A program made the position numbers and the translations under genes. The notes under the pieces are model-generated. The model saw nothing but the letters and a program-made list of their open reading frames with translations, was not told the origin of the DNA and did not search any database. Shown piece by piece: positions 7,967 through 15,522 of a stretch of 35,458 nt of DNA (position 1 is its first letter; each line of letters opens with the position of its first letter). This stretch comes from DASRBO01 sp035653595 (GTDB taxonomy: Bacteria > Actinomycetota > Acidimicrobiia > Acidimicrobiales > JAJPHE01). The stretch spans positions 1 to 35,458 of the forward strand of contig DASRBO010000149.1 in NCBI GenBank assembly GCA_035653595.1, read 5' to 3'.

Positions 7967-7989
7967 CTGACCAAGAAAGTCCTGGTCAG
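7967..7989 (-). terminator. Hairpin just beyond the tRNA-Arg 3' end
   Basis: CTGACCA (7967-7973) and TGGTCAG (7983-7989) form a perfect 7-bp stem with a 9-base loop. On the minus strand it starts 7 bases after the tRNA, so it can end the tRNA transcript. It also lies upstream of the small gene at 7896. Confidence 0.5.
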
Positions 7990-7995
7990 CGGTAG

Positions 7996-8068
7996 CGCGC
8001 TCGGAGGGATTCGAACCCCCAACCTTCTGATCCGTAGTCAGATGCTCTATCCGTTGAGCTACGAGCGC
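7996..8068 (-). tRNA. tRNA-Arg (anticodon ACG)
   Basis: The minus strand folds as a complete cloverleaf. The acceptor is GCGCTCG paired with CGAGCGC and followed by discriminator G. The D-arm reads TAGCTCAACGGATAGAGCA, the anticodon stem-loop CTGA-CTACGGA-TCAG gives anticodon ACG, and the T-arm contains GGTTCGAATCC. CCA is not encoded. ACG, read with inosine, serves the CGU/CGC/CGA codons. Confidence 0.97.
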
Positions 8069-8372
8069 AGAGGCATCGACTCCCGGGTGCGAGACCCCGG
8101 AGTCGAGGGTCCGAACAGGTTATAGGGTCCCTCTCCGAGCCGTCGCCCGGCCCGGCTCCTCCGACCGGGGGCCCGACCCCTGGATCCCCCATCGGGTGGT
8201 GGTGGTGCTTGTCGGGATAGTGGTCGACAAGCCGGGGGCCGTGGTGATGTGGCGCGGGCCACGTCGAACCGGCCGCCGCGGAGGGTGCGGGTGACCACCC
8301 GGACCCGGTACTGGGCCCCGCAAGGCGCTCTAACCATGGGCGCCGGCCCGGGTCGCCGAGGGCGGCCGGTGG
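8069..8372. other. Gene-free stretch upstream of tRNA-Arg
   Basis: These 304 bases have no convincing coding frame. Directly before the tRNA lies an inverted repeat: CGACTCC (8077-8083) and GGAGTCG (8099-8105), extended inward by four more pairs with one mismatch. TATAAC on the minus strand (8124-8119) could be the -10 box of the tRNA, placing this hairpin in its leader. Further out, GCTTGTCG (8207-8214) pairs with CGACAAGC (8225-8232), a perfect 8-bp stem that could terminate the minus-strand YciI-like gene. Confidence 0.4.
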
Positions 8373-8654
8373 TTACTCCTCGCCCCCAATCACCACCGTC
8401 CATTGGCGCACCCGCCAGGCCGTCACCACACCGGCCCGCACGTAGGGATCGGTGCGGGCGAATTCCTCGACCGGAGCCGGGGTCGGAGCCCGGAACACCA
8501 GTACCGCTCCATCCGCCGGTTCGGCCAGGGCTCCCGCCATCACCAGCTCCCCCCGGGCCTGGGCGGCCTCGAGGTGATCGAAGTGGGCCGGCCGGTGCGG
8601 AGTGCGCCGCTCGAGGTAGTCGTCGACGACGTCGTAGAAGAGGATCCAGTACAC
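8373..8654 (-). CDS. YciI-like protein
   Basis: A 93-residue protein of the YciI/YCII fold, a small ferredoxin-like domain related to muconolactone isomerases and dye-decolourising peroxidase domains. It starts at GTG 8654 (YWILFYDVVDDYLERRTPHRPAHFDHL). The conserved pattern is an N-terminal strand, R-x-x-HxxHL-type helix, the strand ELVMAGALAEPADGAVLVF, then a DPYVRAGVVTAWRVRQWTVV segment; the aspartate of DPYV and the upstream histidines are the usual putative active site. Reactions are known for few members, so the substrate cannot be named. It is followed 40 bases later on the same strand side by the glyoxalase-like gene upstream, possibly in one transcript. Confidence 0.85.
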   Translation of the reverse strand: MYWILFYDVVDDYLERRTPHRPAHFDHLEAAQARGELVMAGALAEPADGAVLVFRAPTPAPVEEFARTDPYVRAGVVTAWRVRQWTVVIGGEE

Positions 8655-8694
8655 CCCGCCATCCTGCCTGCCGGTCGTGCGACCCAGCTCCGGC

Positions 8695-9405
8695 TCAGAC
8701 CAGCTTGAAGGTGACCCCGCCGATGTCGAGGGTGGCGCCGGCCCGGGACCGGTCGGCCGTGGTCAGCTGGATGCCCGACAGTCCCTCACCGCGGCCGTTG
8801 CTGTCAGGGACGAAGCGGATCACGCCCTCGTCGAGGCCGATGGCCGAGGCGCCGCCGGGCGCATCCACCGCGTCCACCCCGATGACCTCGGCCCAGCGCC
8901 GGGCCAGCTTGGCCGGCTCCGAGGACTGGATTTCGGCGGCGGCGATGCCTGAGACAACATCGGTGCGGACGTGGTCGCGCCAGTCAGGACCGGCCCACGG
9001 CCAGCCCTCGGGAGGGTCGGCCTGGTCGAAGGACACGATGGCGCCGCCGATGTCCTTGGGGTGGAGGTGCATTCCGGCGATGCCTTCCACGCTGCCTTCC
9101 CACACGACCCGCACCCCGGAGTTCTCCACCCGCTTGCGGGCCGAGGCCAGATCGGGCACCTGGATGATGACCATGTAGCCGCCGTCCCCCTGCCGCCGTT
9201 CCAGGTAGCGCCCGGCGGTGGTCCCCTCCCTGACGGGGGAGACGACCTCGAGGAACTGATTGCCTACCGGTATGACGGCGTTGTGGAGGCCGAAGGCGCC
9301 GACCCCGGGGTCGCGGTAGGCGACCTCCAGTCCCAGATCGGAGCACAGCCGGTCCACGACCGGGTCGAGCTCAGCCGCCACCAGCGCCAGTTGCCGGATC
9401 CGCAT
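8695..9405 (-). CDS. Glyoxalase-like (VOC superfamily) protein
   Basis: A 236-residue protein with two vicinal-oxygen-chelate-like halves. The first starts at MRIRQLALVAAELDPVVDRL and contains DPGVGAFGLHNAVIPVGNQFLEVVSP, typical of the Glyoxalase_3-like family. The second spans about residues 140-236. ATG 9405 is chosen over the in-frame TTG 9417 because GGGGGA lies four bases before it. Metal ligands of classical glyoxalases are not clearly conserved, although H and E residues occur (LHNAV, FLEVV, MHLHPKDIGG). Members include dioxygenases and isomerases, so the reaction is unknown. It may be co-transcribed with the YciI-like gene downstream. Confidence 0.83.
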   Translation of the reverse strand: MRIRQLALVAAELDPVVDRLCSDLGLEVAYRDPGVGAFGLHNAVIPVGNQFLEVVSPVREGTTAGRYLERRQGDGGYMVIIQVPDLASARKRVENSGVRVVWEGSVEGIAGMHLHPKDIGGAIVSFDQADPPEGWPWAGPDWRDHVRTDVVSGIAAAEIQSSEPAKLARRWAEVIGVDAVDAPGGASAIGLDEGVIRFVPDSNGRGEGLSGIQLTTADRSRAGATLDIGGVTFKLV

Positions 9406-9434
9406 GGCGTCCCCCAATGGTCGTCAGCCTGCAG

Positions 9435-9523
9435 CGGAGAGGGAGGGATTTGAACCCTCGGACCCGGTCTCCCAGGTCAACTCATTAGCAGTGAGTCCGA
9501 TTCGGCCGCTCTCGCACCTCTCC
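9435..9523 (-). tRNA. tRNA-Ser (anticodon GCT)
   Basis: The minus strand has acceptor GGAGAGG paired with CCTCTCC and discriminator G. The anticodon stem-loop ACTCA-CTGCTAA-TGAGT gives anticodon GCT. A long variable arm, typical of class II tRNAs, is present, and the T-arm is GAGGG-TTCAAAT-CCCTC. It reads AGC/AGU codons. Confidence 0.97.
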
Positions 9524-9535
9524 GAGGGCCTCAGC

Positions 9536-10006
9536 TTAGGCGGTGGGGCGGTTTCGATCCCCGCCCAGGGCCGCCTCCAGGCGGTCGAGCAGGCGGTGCC
9601 AGCCGGCCCGGGTGCGGGGGAGCTGGTCCATGGGATCCCCGGTCCACGAGTAGGCGGCCGCCGCCCGCTCGAGATCCTGGACGGTGAGCCGGTGGGTGAG
9701 CAGCAGCCGGCATCCGCCGGCAGCGGGCTCGAGCTCGTAAGTGACGAGGGCGTCCGGGTTGAGGTGCACCCAGAAGGTGTGCTCGAGGAGGTGGGGCGGG
9801 TCGAGGCGCACTATCCGGTCGACCACCCGGTCGCCGGTCTGGTGGTGGGTGACGTACTCGCCGCCCACCCGCAGGTCGATCTCCACCCGCCCACCGAACC
9901 AGCTGGCGGCCGCAGCGGGATCGGTCAAGGCCCGCCACACCTCCTCCACCGGGTGGGCCAGGGTGCGCTCGTAGCGCAGGGTGATGCGGTCTCCGTCGCG
10001 CTCCAT
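9536..10006 (-). CDS. SRPBCC (AHSA1-like) domain protein
   Basis: A 156-residue START/Bet v 1-like protein. Typical features are ITLRYERTLAHPVEEVWRALTDP at the N-terminus, AAASWFGGRVEIDLRVGGEY, and a C-terminal helix (AGWHRLLDRLEAAL). The fold makes a hydrophobic cavity for a small ligand. ATG 10006 has GAGGGACGGA upstream. An alternative GTG at 10021 overlaps the arsR stop as GTGA and would add five residues. It sits directly downstream of an ArsR regulator, a very common pairing in which both genes share one promoter. The ligand is unknown. Confidence 0.9.
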   Translation of the reverse strand: MERDGDRITLRYERTLAHPVEEVWRALTDPAAAASWFGGRVEIDLRVGGEYVTHHQTGDRVVDRIVRLDPPHLLEHTFWVHLNPDALVTYELEPAAGGCRLLLTHRLTVQDLERAAAAYSWTGDPMDQLPRTRAGWHRLLDRLEAALGGDRNRPTA

Positions 10007-10017
10007 CGTTCCGTCCC

Positions 10018-10347
10018 TCACCCGACCTCCCCCCGCGACCCCTGGGGGTCGGAGCGCTCCAGGTGCGCTTCGAGGGCGTCGAGGCGCCGGGCCCAAGCAC
10101 GGCGGTAGGCCTCGAGCCAGCTCTCGATCGTCGCCAGCCCGGCCGGCTCGAGCCGATAGCAACGGCGCTGGGCGGCGATGCGGGCTCGCACCAGACCGGC
10201 GTCCCTCAGCACCCGCAGGTGCTTGGACACCACCGGCTGGCTCACCTCGAGCCGCTCCACCAGCTCGCCCACCGACCGCTCCCCGTCCAGCAGCTGGTCG
10301 AGCAGGCGTCGCCGGGTCGGCTCGGCCACGGCGGCGAAGGCGTCCAC
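10018..10347 (-). CDS. ArsR-family winged-helix repressor
   Basis: A 109-residue regulator starting at GTG 10347. The N-terminus (AFAAVAEPTRRRLLDQLLDGERSV) and recognition helix region VSQPVVSKHLRVLRDAGLV (residues about 35-53) match the ArsR fold. The wing is ARIAAQRRCYRLEP, and a C-terminal helix follows. The usual paired-cysteine metal site is absent; there is only one cysteine. It therefore belongs to the non-metal ArsR group often paired with SRPBCC proteins. The start codon lies six bases after a -10 box, and a perfect palindrome overlaps the promoter, so autorepression is likely. Confidence 0.92.
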   Translation of the reverse strand: MDAFAAVAEPTRRRLLDQLLDGERSVGELVERLEVSQPVVSKHLRVLRDAGLVRARIAAQRRCYRLEPAGLATIESWLEAYRRAWARRLDALEAHLERSDPQGSRGEVG

Positions 10348-10353
10348 GACCTG

Positions 10354-10382
10354 AGTATGCCTGTGACGGCATATGCCGTCAA
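10354..10382 (-). promoter_or_regulatory. ArsR promoter with overlapping palindromic operator
   Basis: On the minus strand, TTGACG (10382-10377), a 17-base spacer and CATACT (10359-10354) form a near-ideal housekeeping promoter. The GTG start follows six bases later, so the mRNA is probably leaderless. A perfect 18-base palindrome, TGACGGCATATGCCGTCA (10364-10381), covers most of the -35 and the spacer. A protein bound there would block RNA polymerase. The ArsR protein encoded immediately downstream is the obvious candidate. Confidence 0.8.
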
Positions 10383-10418
10383 GAGCATGTGAAGTCGTCG
10401 CCGGGTGTTGCGGCCGCC

Positions 10419-10952
10419 TTACCCGGACGCCGTCCGGTGCAGGGCGGCGTCGGCGTACTGAAGGCCGTCGGAGACGGCGATTGAGGTGAGCAGCCCGGCC
10501 ACCGCCCGGCCCGCCGGCGGGCTGAGCAGGTAGAGGCCCATCAGGGCGGTGCCGGCCCACTGGCCGACGCAGAAGGGACAGGTGATCAGCTCGCCCACCC
10601 GCCGGCGCAGCCGACCGCCCCGAGGCTCCTCCCGGACCTCCGGGCCGGGGGCGTCGCCCTCGTAGCGGGTGAACGGGAACCGCAGGGCGCTGGTCACCTT
10701 GTCCTTGGAGATCAGCCGGCTCAGCTTGAACGTGGCCGTCCCGAGGAGAGCGATGTCTCCGGCGCGGGGACCTTCGGGCAGGGTCCTGCCTGAGCGGCGG
10801 TAGAGAAGGGCGTAGCCGACGACGGCGGCGGAGTAGGCGGCGATGAAGGCCGAGTAGGCGGCCGGGTCGACGTCCTGACCCCGGGCGTACTCGTCGACCA
10901 GGCGGCCGACGGGCGACCCGTCGGTCGGTGAGCGGGTGGCCGAAGCCGTCAT
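10419..10952 (-). CDS. DUF1360 family protein
   Basis: A 177-residue protein of the DUF1360 family. The family signature ITCPFCVGQWAGTALMGLYLLSP lies near residues 128-150, with hydrophobic segments at about 42-60 (FIAAYSAAVVGYALLY) and 135-165. An internal SRLISKDKVTSALRFPFTRYE stretch is also typical. Members occur in many actinobacteria and in Bacillus spore-coat-associated genes, but the molecular function is unknown. The CxxC pair suggests a metal or redox site. The start ATG overlaps the hydrolase stop as ATGA, so translation is coupled. Confidence 0.88.
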   Translation of the reverse strand: MTASATRSPTDGSPVGRLVDEYARGQDVDPAAYSAFIAAYSAAVVGYALLYRRSGRTLPEGPRAGDIALLGTATFKLSRLISKDKVTSALRFPFTRYEGDAPGPEVREEPRGGRLRRRVGELITCPFCVGQWAGTALMGLYLLSPPAGRAVAGLLTSIAVSDGLQYADAALHRTASG

Positions 10953-12037
10953 CCGGCGGCGGCGGAGGCCCGCCCGGCGCCCAGGTGGTCGAGCAGCAGC
11001 GGGACCAGCTGGTCGGATGCCATCTCGGGGATCCAGTGGCCCACCCCCTCGAGCACCTCGAAGCGGTAGGGGCCGCTGACGTGCCCGGCGGTGGCCCGGG
11101 CCGCCACACCGCCCAGGGCGGGGTCGCGGTCGCCCCACACGTACAGGGTGGGCACCTCGACGTCGGGCACCCGGCCAAGGAATGGAAGGGCCCGGTACCA
11201 GTTGAGGGCGGCTCCCAGCGCCCGGGCATCGGCCAGGGCGCGGCTGTACTCGCCAGCGGTGGCCTCATCGAGCCCGGACCGGCGCAGCAGGCTGCGCAGG
11301 CCGGTGCCTCCCCGCAAAGACAACAGGAGCTCGGGCACCAGGGGCAGGCCGAAGAAGGCCATGTAGCCCGATCGGAGCAGCTGGGGGCTGCGCAGCAGCG
11401 AGGTGGAGTAGGCCGTCGGATGGGGGGTGGAGACAGCGGTGAGGCTGCTCACCCGGTCGGGATGCAGGCCGGCCAGCGCCCAGGCGACCACCCCGCCCCA
11501 GTCGTGGCCCACCAGATGGAAGCGGCGGGCCCCCAGCCCGTCGGCCATGCCGAGGACGTCGCCGACCAGCTCTTCGAGCCGGTAGGACCTCACCCCCGAA
11601 GGCCGGGCGCCGGCCGAGTAGCCCCGCTGGTCGGGCGCCAGCGTGTGGAAGCCGGCGTCGCCCAGCGCCGGCATCACCTTCTCCCAGGCGGCGGCGGTCT
11701 GGGGGAAACCGTGCAGGAGCAGCACCAGGTCGCCGGCCTGGCGGCCGCCCTCGATGGCGTCGAAGCGCCAGCGGCCCACCTCCACCGACCGTTGGCGGAG
11801 GCTGTGGTGGCGCTGGCGGGCCTCGCCGGCCACCCGCTCGGCCCGCCGGCGGAACCGCTCCACCGGCTTGTCCTGGTCGCGCTCGGGATGGTGCCCGGGC
11901 CGGTTCTCCTCCGGTACCGGCCCGGGGGCGTCGGACGCGGCCGGCGCCCCGGCGCCGGTGAGCGCCTCCTTCACGGCGCCGTCCTCGACGGCACCCCTGC
12001 TGCTGCGGCGCAGCTCCGGCTGCTGGGGATTGGGCAC
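10949..12037 (-). CDS. Alpha/beta hydrolase, epoxide-hydrolase-like
   Basis: A 362-residue alpha/beta-hydrolase. GTG 12037 is chosen because AGGAGGT stands five bases before it; the longer frame has no such site. About 75 charged, probably disordered residues precede the enzyme domain. HGFPQ (H109) gives the oxyanion hole, the nucleophile is D179 in GHDWGG, the likely acid is D305 in WGDRDP, and the base is H334 in GVGHWIP. An aspartate nucleophile with HGFP is typical of soluble epoxide hydrolases and fluoroacetate or haloalkane dehalogenases. The cap segment with RSGYMAFFGLPLVPE fits epoxide hydrolases best. The substrate is unknown. It overlaps the DUF1360 gene. Confidence 0.87.
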   Translation of the reverse strand: MPNPQQPELRRSSRGAVEDGAVKEALTGAGAPAASDAPGPVPEENRPGHHPERDQDKPVERFRRRAERVAGEARQRHHSLRQRSVEVGRWRFDAIEGGRQAGDLVLLLHGFPQTAAAWEKVMPALGDAGFHTLAPDQRGYSAGARPSGVRSYRLEELVGDVLGMADGLGARRFHLVGHDWGGVVAWALAGLHPDRVSSLTAVSTPHPTAYSTSLLRSPQLLRSGYMAFFGLPLVPELLLSLRGGTGLRSLLRRSGLDEATAGEYSRALADARALGAALNWYRALPFLGRVPDVEVPTLYVWGDRDPALGGVAARATAGHVSGPYRFEVLEGVGHWIPEMASDQLVPLLLDHLGAGRASAAAG

Positions 12038-12167
12038 TACAGACCTCCTCGGTGACCGACCCGGGTTATCCCCGGGCACCGGTGCCCCCATACCCGCAAC
12101 CGGGCGCAGGTTGGTGGGGCCGGGCCGGTGGTGCCATCGTTAACGAACCCGGCTGGAGGAGGGTGCC

Positions 12168-12959
12168 ATGGTTCCCGAGGTCCTGACCGCCGCCCAGCGG
12201 TCGTCGTGGGAAGAGCACGGCTATTTCCGCATCGACGGATTCGCCGAGGCGGAGCTGTGTCGGGCGATGCTGGACGACGTCATCGACATCGCCAGGCGGT
12301 TCGCCGCCGGCGAGAAGGTCTCCCCCGCCTACATCACCCCGGAGAACAACCTGCGCGACGCCGGGCGGGCGGGCCGGCCCGAGGAGCTGGTGTCGAAGAT
12401 CTTCCGGCTGCACCGCCGGGGCCCTTTCCACGACTTCGCCGTGTCGGCCCCGGTGGTCGACCTCCTGGCCGACCTGTTCTCATCGGCGGAGGTGGACTGC
12501 TTCCTCTCGCAGTTCATCTTCAAGAACCCCGGCGCCTGGGGTCAGCCCTGGCACCAGGACAGCTACTACTTCCCCTTCGACCCGGACGGGGGGCGGCCGA
12601 TCGCCGGCGTCTGGCTGGCCGTGACCGAGGCGACCCTCGAGAACGGGTGCCTGCACGTCCTGCCCGGCTCCCAGCGCGAGCCGGTGCACGAGCACGTGCC
12701 CGACCGCCGCCCCAACGCCAACGCCGGCTACGTGGAGATCGTCGACCACGACACCGCCGCAGCCCAGCCGGTGCTGATGAAGCCGGGCGACCTGCTGGTC
12801 TTCGACAGCCACCTGATGCACCGCTCGACCGACAACGTCAGCGACGGCATCCGGGCGGCCATGGTCTTCCACTACTGCCGGGCCGGGGTGACCGATCGCC
12901 ACCCCAGCCCGCTCAACGACTTCATGCCTGCCCGGCGCCAGCAGGGCGCTCTGGTCTGA
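12168..12959 (+). CDS. Phytanoyl-CoA dioxygenase (PhyH) family enzyme
   Basis: A 263-residue Fe(II)/2-oxoglutarate-dependent oxygenase of the PhyH family. GGAGGAGGG stands four bases before the ATG. The iron ligands are H129 and D131 in WHQD and H218 in LMHRSTDN; R229 in IRAAM should bind 2-oxoglutarate. The N-terminal LTAAQRSSWEEHGYFRIDGF is the usual PhyH opening. Bacterial members hydroxylate varied substrates, including ectoine, small metabolites and lipid chains, so phytanoyl-CoA is not implied. It stands alone on the plus strand, divergent from the hydrolase and convergent with the CsbD-like gene. Confidence 0.92.
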   Translation: MVPEVLTAAQRSSWEEHGYFRIDGFAEAELCRAMLDDVIDIARRFAAGEKVSPAYITPENNLRDAGRAGRPEELVSKIFRLHRRGPFHDFAVSAPVVDLLADLFSSAEVDCFLSQFIFKNPGAWGQPWHQDSYYFPFDPDGGRPIAGVWLAVTEATLENGCLHVLPGSQREPVHEHVPDRRPNANAGYVEIVDHDTAAAQPVLMKPGDLLVFDSHLMHRSTDNVSDGIRAAMVFHYCRAGVTDRHPSPLNDFMPARRQQGALV

Positions 12960-12970
12960 GCCGGGCGGCG

Positions 12971-12989
12971 GCCGGCGCTAGCGGCCGGC
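12971..12989. terminator. GC hairpin between converging genes
   Basis: GCCGGC at 12971-12976 pairs with GCCGGC at 12984-12989 across a 7-base loop. It lies just after the PhyH-type stop and overlaps the last codons of the converging CsbD-like gene. It could stop transcription from either side. No T-tract is present. Confidence 0.35.
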
Positions 12990-13475
12990 TGCCTTCTGCT
13001 CCCGCTCGGCCGCGGCCGCCTTGAGCCGCGCCTCCTCGGCGCGCCCCTCCTCCTTGGCCACGTCCTTCTCGGCGGCGGCCTTGTCCTGCTGGGCCATCCC
13101 TTCACGACGCATCTCCTCGCGCCCCAGGAGGGAACCCACCGCCTCCTTGGCCCCGCCCTTCAGCTTCTCGGTGGTGGAGCTGGCGGCGGCCTCCGGCCCG
13201 GTCTTGGCCCGCTCGGGCTTGCCCCCACCGCGCCGGTCGGGGCTCTGGTGGGCCATCTGCTGGCGCTCGCGGCCCTCGGCCTCGCCCCGCTTCAGGTCGG
13301 CCTTGATCTCCCGCTCGAGCTGTTCGATGCGCTCGGAGGCCTTCTGCTGCTGAGCCTGGCCCTCGCGGCGCAGCTCGTCACGACTGAGGACGGTGCCCCA
13401 GAACTCCTTGGTGAGCCCCATCATCTTCTCGCCCAGGTCGGGCAGGACCCTGGGCAGCTTCTGGATGGTTGACAT
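12978..13475 (-). CDS. CsbD-like repeat, coiled-coil stress protein
   Basis: A 165-residue, highly charged, helical protein without membrane segments or signal. Two related segments occur. One is at about 19-70 (KEFWGTVLSRDELRREGQAQQ), the other at about 103-150 (KEAVGSLLGREEMRREGMAQQ). Both resemble the CsbD pattern K-E-A-x-G-x-L-x-G-x-x-x-x-x-x-G-x-A-xx. CsbD proteins are general-stress proteins of unknown action. The second half is a long Ala/Glu/Lys helix likely to form a coiled coil. AAAGGAAAG lies about 11 bases before the ATG. The doubled CsbD unit suggests internal duplication. The assignment is by pattern only. Confidence 0.72.
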   Translation of the reverse strand: MSTIQKLPRVLPDLGEKMMGLTKEFWGTVLSRDELRREGQAQQQKASERIEQLEREIKADLKRGEAEGRERQQMAHQSPDRRGGGKPERAKTGPEAAASSTTEKLKGGAKEAVGSLLGREEMRREGMAQQDKAAAEKDVAKEEGRAEEARLKAAAAEREQKAAGR

Positions 13476-13561
13476 TGGTTATCACTTTCCTTTCGCGGTT
13501 CGACCCTGACGATGCCCGGCCACCGGGATCCCAAAACCGGAAAGGGGTCACACCGCTGCGG

Positions 13562-13646
13562 CGGAGGGAGTGGGATTTGAACCCACGGGGAGTCGCCTCC
13601 CAAAGCTTTTCAAGAGCTTCGCATTCGGCCGCTCTGCCATCCCTCC
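13562..13646 (-). tRNA. tRNA-Ser (anticodon TGA)
   Basis: On the minus strand, acceptor GGAGGGA pairs with TCCCTCC and is followed by discriminator G. The anticodon stem-loop AAGCT-CTTGAAA-AGCTT gives anticodon TGA. A long variable arm and T-arm GTGGG-TTCAAAT-CCCAC are present. It reads UCN codons. Confidence 0.97.
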
Positions 13647-13690
13647 CGGCGTCGGAACGCTACCGCCGCCCGCTCACGACCGGGCCCGGC

Positions 13691-14629
13691 TCAGCGCCGC
13701 ACCTGTCGACGGAGGGATTCCACCCAGGTGTCGGCCGCCCGCCACGCCGCCTCGGCGTCGCGCCGGATGGCCGGTCCGTGCTCGCCGGCGGCGGGATAGG
13801 AGCCCATGAACTTCACGTCCTCCAGCTGGGCGTACAGGTCGCGCAGGCAGTCGGCGACCACCTCGTCGTCCACATGGCCCTCGAGGTCGATGATGAAGCA
13901 GTACTGGCCCAGGGCCTTCTTGGTCGGCCGCGACTCCAGCTTGGTCAGGTTGATGTTGCGGGCGGAGAACTGCCCGAGGATGGCGTGCAGGTTGCCGGGG
14001 CGGTCAGCGTGCTGGAAGCAGGCGATCGTCGTGCGGTCGTGGCCCGAGGGAGGCGGGATGCCCTCGCGGGCCACCGCCACGAACCGGGTCTCGTTGTCGG
14101 GATGGTCCTCCACCGCCGAGGCGATGACCTCGAGGCCGTAGAGCTGGGCGGCCAGGGCCGTGCCCAGCGCCGCCACCCCGGCGCTCTTCTCCTCGCCCAC
14201 CCGGCGCACGGCCTCGGCGGTGGAGTTGGACGCCACCACCTCCGCCCGCGGCAGGCGCCGCGAGAGGAAGCCGCGGCACTGGGCGCTGGCGTGCGGGAAC
14301 GAGACCACCGTGTGCACGTCGTCCACCCCGGTGCCGGGCAGGGCCAGCAGCTGCATGTGGACGGCCAGGACGACCTCCCGCTGGATGAGCAGGTCGTGCT
14401 CGAAGACCAGCGGGTCGAGGGTGGCGCTGACCGTGCCCTCGATCGAGTTCTCGATCGGCACGAAACCGAGGTCGACCTCGCCGGCCTGGGCGGCGGCCAG
14501 CACGTCGGGGACCGTTGGCATCGGCACCAGCTCGGCATGGGCCAGGTCGGGCTGGCTCAGCAACGCCTCCTCGGTGAAGGTGCCGGGCGGGCCGAGGAAG
14601 CCGATCTTGATCACGGCCGTCCTGGTCAT
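13691..14629 (-). CDS. pheA: Prephenate dehydratase
   Basis: A 312-residue monofunctional prephenate dehydratase, converting prephenate to phenylpyruvate in phenylalanine synthesis. The catalytic domain (about 8-190) shows GFLGPPGTFTEEAL at the start, VPIENSIEGTV and the catalytic TRF motif at T181-R182-F183. The regulatory ACT domain (about 200-280) has GNLHAILGQFSARNINLTKLESRP, the ESRP phenylalanine-binding signature, so feedback inhibition is expected. No chorismate mutase domain is fused. It stands alone, divergent from larB with about 85 bases between the starts. Confidence 0.97.
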   Translation of the reverse strand: MTRTAVIKIGFLGPPGTFTEEALLSQPDLAHAELVPMPTVPDVLAAAQAGEVDLGFVPIENSIEGTVSATLDPLVFEHDLLIQREVVLAVHMQLLALPGTGVDDVHTVVSFPHASAQCRGFLSRRLPRAEVVASNSTAEAVRRVGEEKSAGVAALGTALAAQLYGLEVIASAVEDHPDNETRFVAVAREGIPPPSGHDRTTIACFQHADRPGNLHAILGQFSARNINLTKLESRPTKKALGQYCFIIDLEGHVDDEVVADCLRDLYAQLEDVKFMGSYPAAGEHGPAIRRDAEAAWRAADTWVESLRRQVRR

Positions 14630-14702
14630 GGCCGGTTCATGACCCGGACCCCGACCGGCGGGAGATGGCCGGGCCGGGGAGCGGGCTGGTCACATCGGGC
14701 AG

Positions 14703-14714
14703 GATATTGCCCGC
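14703..14714 (+). promoter_or_regulatory. Possible leaderless promoter of larB
   Basis: GATATT at 14703-14708 stands six bases before the ATG at 14715. No Shine-Dalgarno sequence is visible, so a leaderless transcript is possible. No -35 box is recognisable. Confidence 0.35.
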
Positions 14715-15506
14715 ATGGACGAGGCCTTCCTGCTCCGGCTGATGGACGACGTGGCCTCCGGCGCCGTCGGGCCGGACGAGGCGGTGGCGCGCCTGCGCCG
14801 GCTGCCGTTCGCCGACCTGGGCTTCGCCAAGGTGGACCACCACAGGCGGCTGCGACAGGGCCAGCCCGAGGCCGTGTACGGCCCCGGCAAGACCCCGGCC
14901 CAGGCCGCCGCCATCGTCGCCGAGCTTACCGCCGACCCCGCCGGCGGCCCGGTCATCCTCACCAGAGCCGACCGCAGGCAGGTGGAAGCCGCCCTGCGGG
15001 CCGTGCCCGGGGGCGTCGCCACCCCGCCCGAGGGGGAGCCGTGCACGGTGGTGTGGCGACCGGCGCCGGAGCGGCCGGGCCGGCTGGTGGTCCTCACCGC
15101 CGGCACCGCCGACCTGCCGGTGGCGGAGGAGGCGGTGGCCGTCCTGGTGGCCCATGGCTTCCGCCCCCGGCTGGTCGCCGACTGCGGGGTGGCCGGCCTG
15201 CACCGGCTGCTGGCCAACCTCGACCCCCTGGGCGACGCCGATGTCGTCGTGGTGGTGGCCGGCATGGAGGGGGCGCTGGCCAGCATCGTCGGCGGTCTCA
15301 CCGCCGCCCCGGTGGTGGCGGTGCCCACCAGCGTCGGCTACGGCGCTTCCCTGCAGGGCGTGACCGCACTGCTGGCCATGCTCAGCTCATGTGCCTCGGG
15401 GGTGACGGTCGTGGGCATCGACAACGGCTACGGCGCCGCCAGCGCGGCGGCGCGCATCATGGCCGGCCGCCCGGCGGTTCCCACATCCGCCGAACGGGCG
15501 GGCTGA
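14715..15506 (+). CDS. larB: LarB, pyridinium-3,5-biscarboxylic acid mononucleotide synthase
   Basis: A 263-residue LarB. It carboxylates and hydrolyses nicotinic acid adenine dinucleotide to make P2CMN, the first step in nickel-pincer nucleotide (NPN) cofactor synthesis for LarA-type racemases. The N-terminal helical part (LPFADLGFAKVDHHRRLRQGQPEAVYGPGKT) and the AIR-carboxylase-like C-terminal part (ADVVVVVAGMEGALASIVGGL, VAVPTSVGYGAS) are typical. The active-site cysteine is C226 in MLSSCASG, followed by VGIDNGYGA. larC follows 16 bases later. larE and larA are not in this window. Confidence 0.95.
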   Translation: MDEAFLLRLMDDVASGAVGPDEAVARLRRLPFADLGFAKVDHHRRLRQGQPEAVYGPGKTPAQAAAIVAELTADPAGGPVILTRADRRQVEAALRAVPGGVATPPEGEPCTVVWRPAPERPGRLVVLTAGTADLPVAEEAVAVLVAHGFRPRLVADCGVAGLHRLLANLDPLGDADVVVVVAGMEGALASIVGGLTAAPVVAVPTSVGYGASLQGVTALLAMLSSCASGVTVVGIDNGYGAASAAARIMAGRPAVPTSAERAG

Positions 15507-15522
15507 GCCGGCCGGGCGACCG

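Noticed and set aside
7727..8125. Plus-strand frame containing GGIRTPNLLIRSQ
   Set aside because: This peptide is the antisense translation of tRNA-Arg, a well-known false gene; the frame runs straight through the tRNA.
8120..8372. Small coding frames between tRNA-Arg and the YciI-like gene
   Set aside because: Pro/Arg/Thr-rich frames without motif, start signal or plausible fold; some run into the tRNA.
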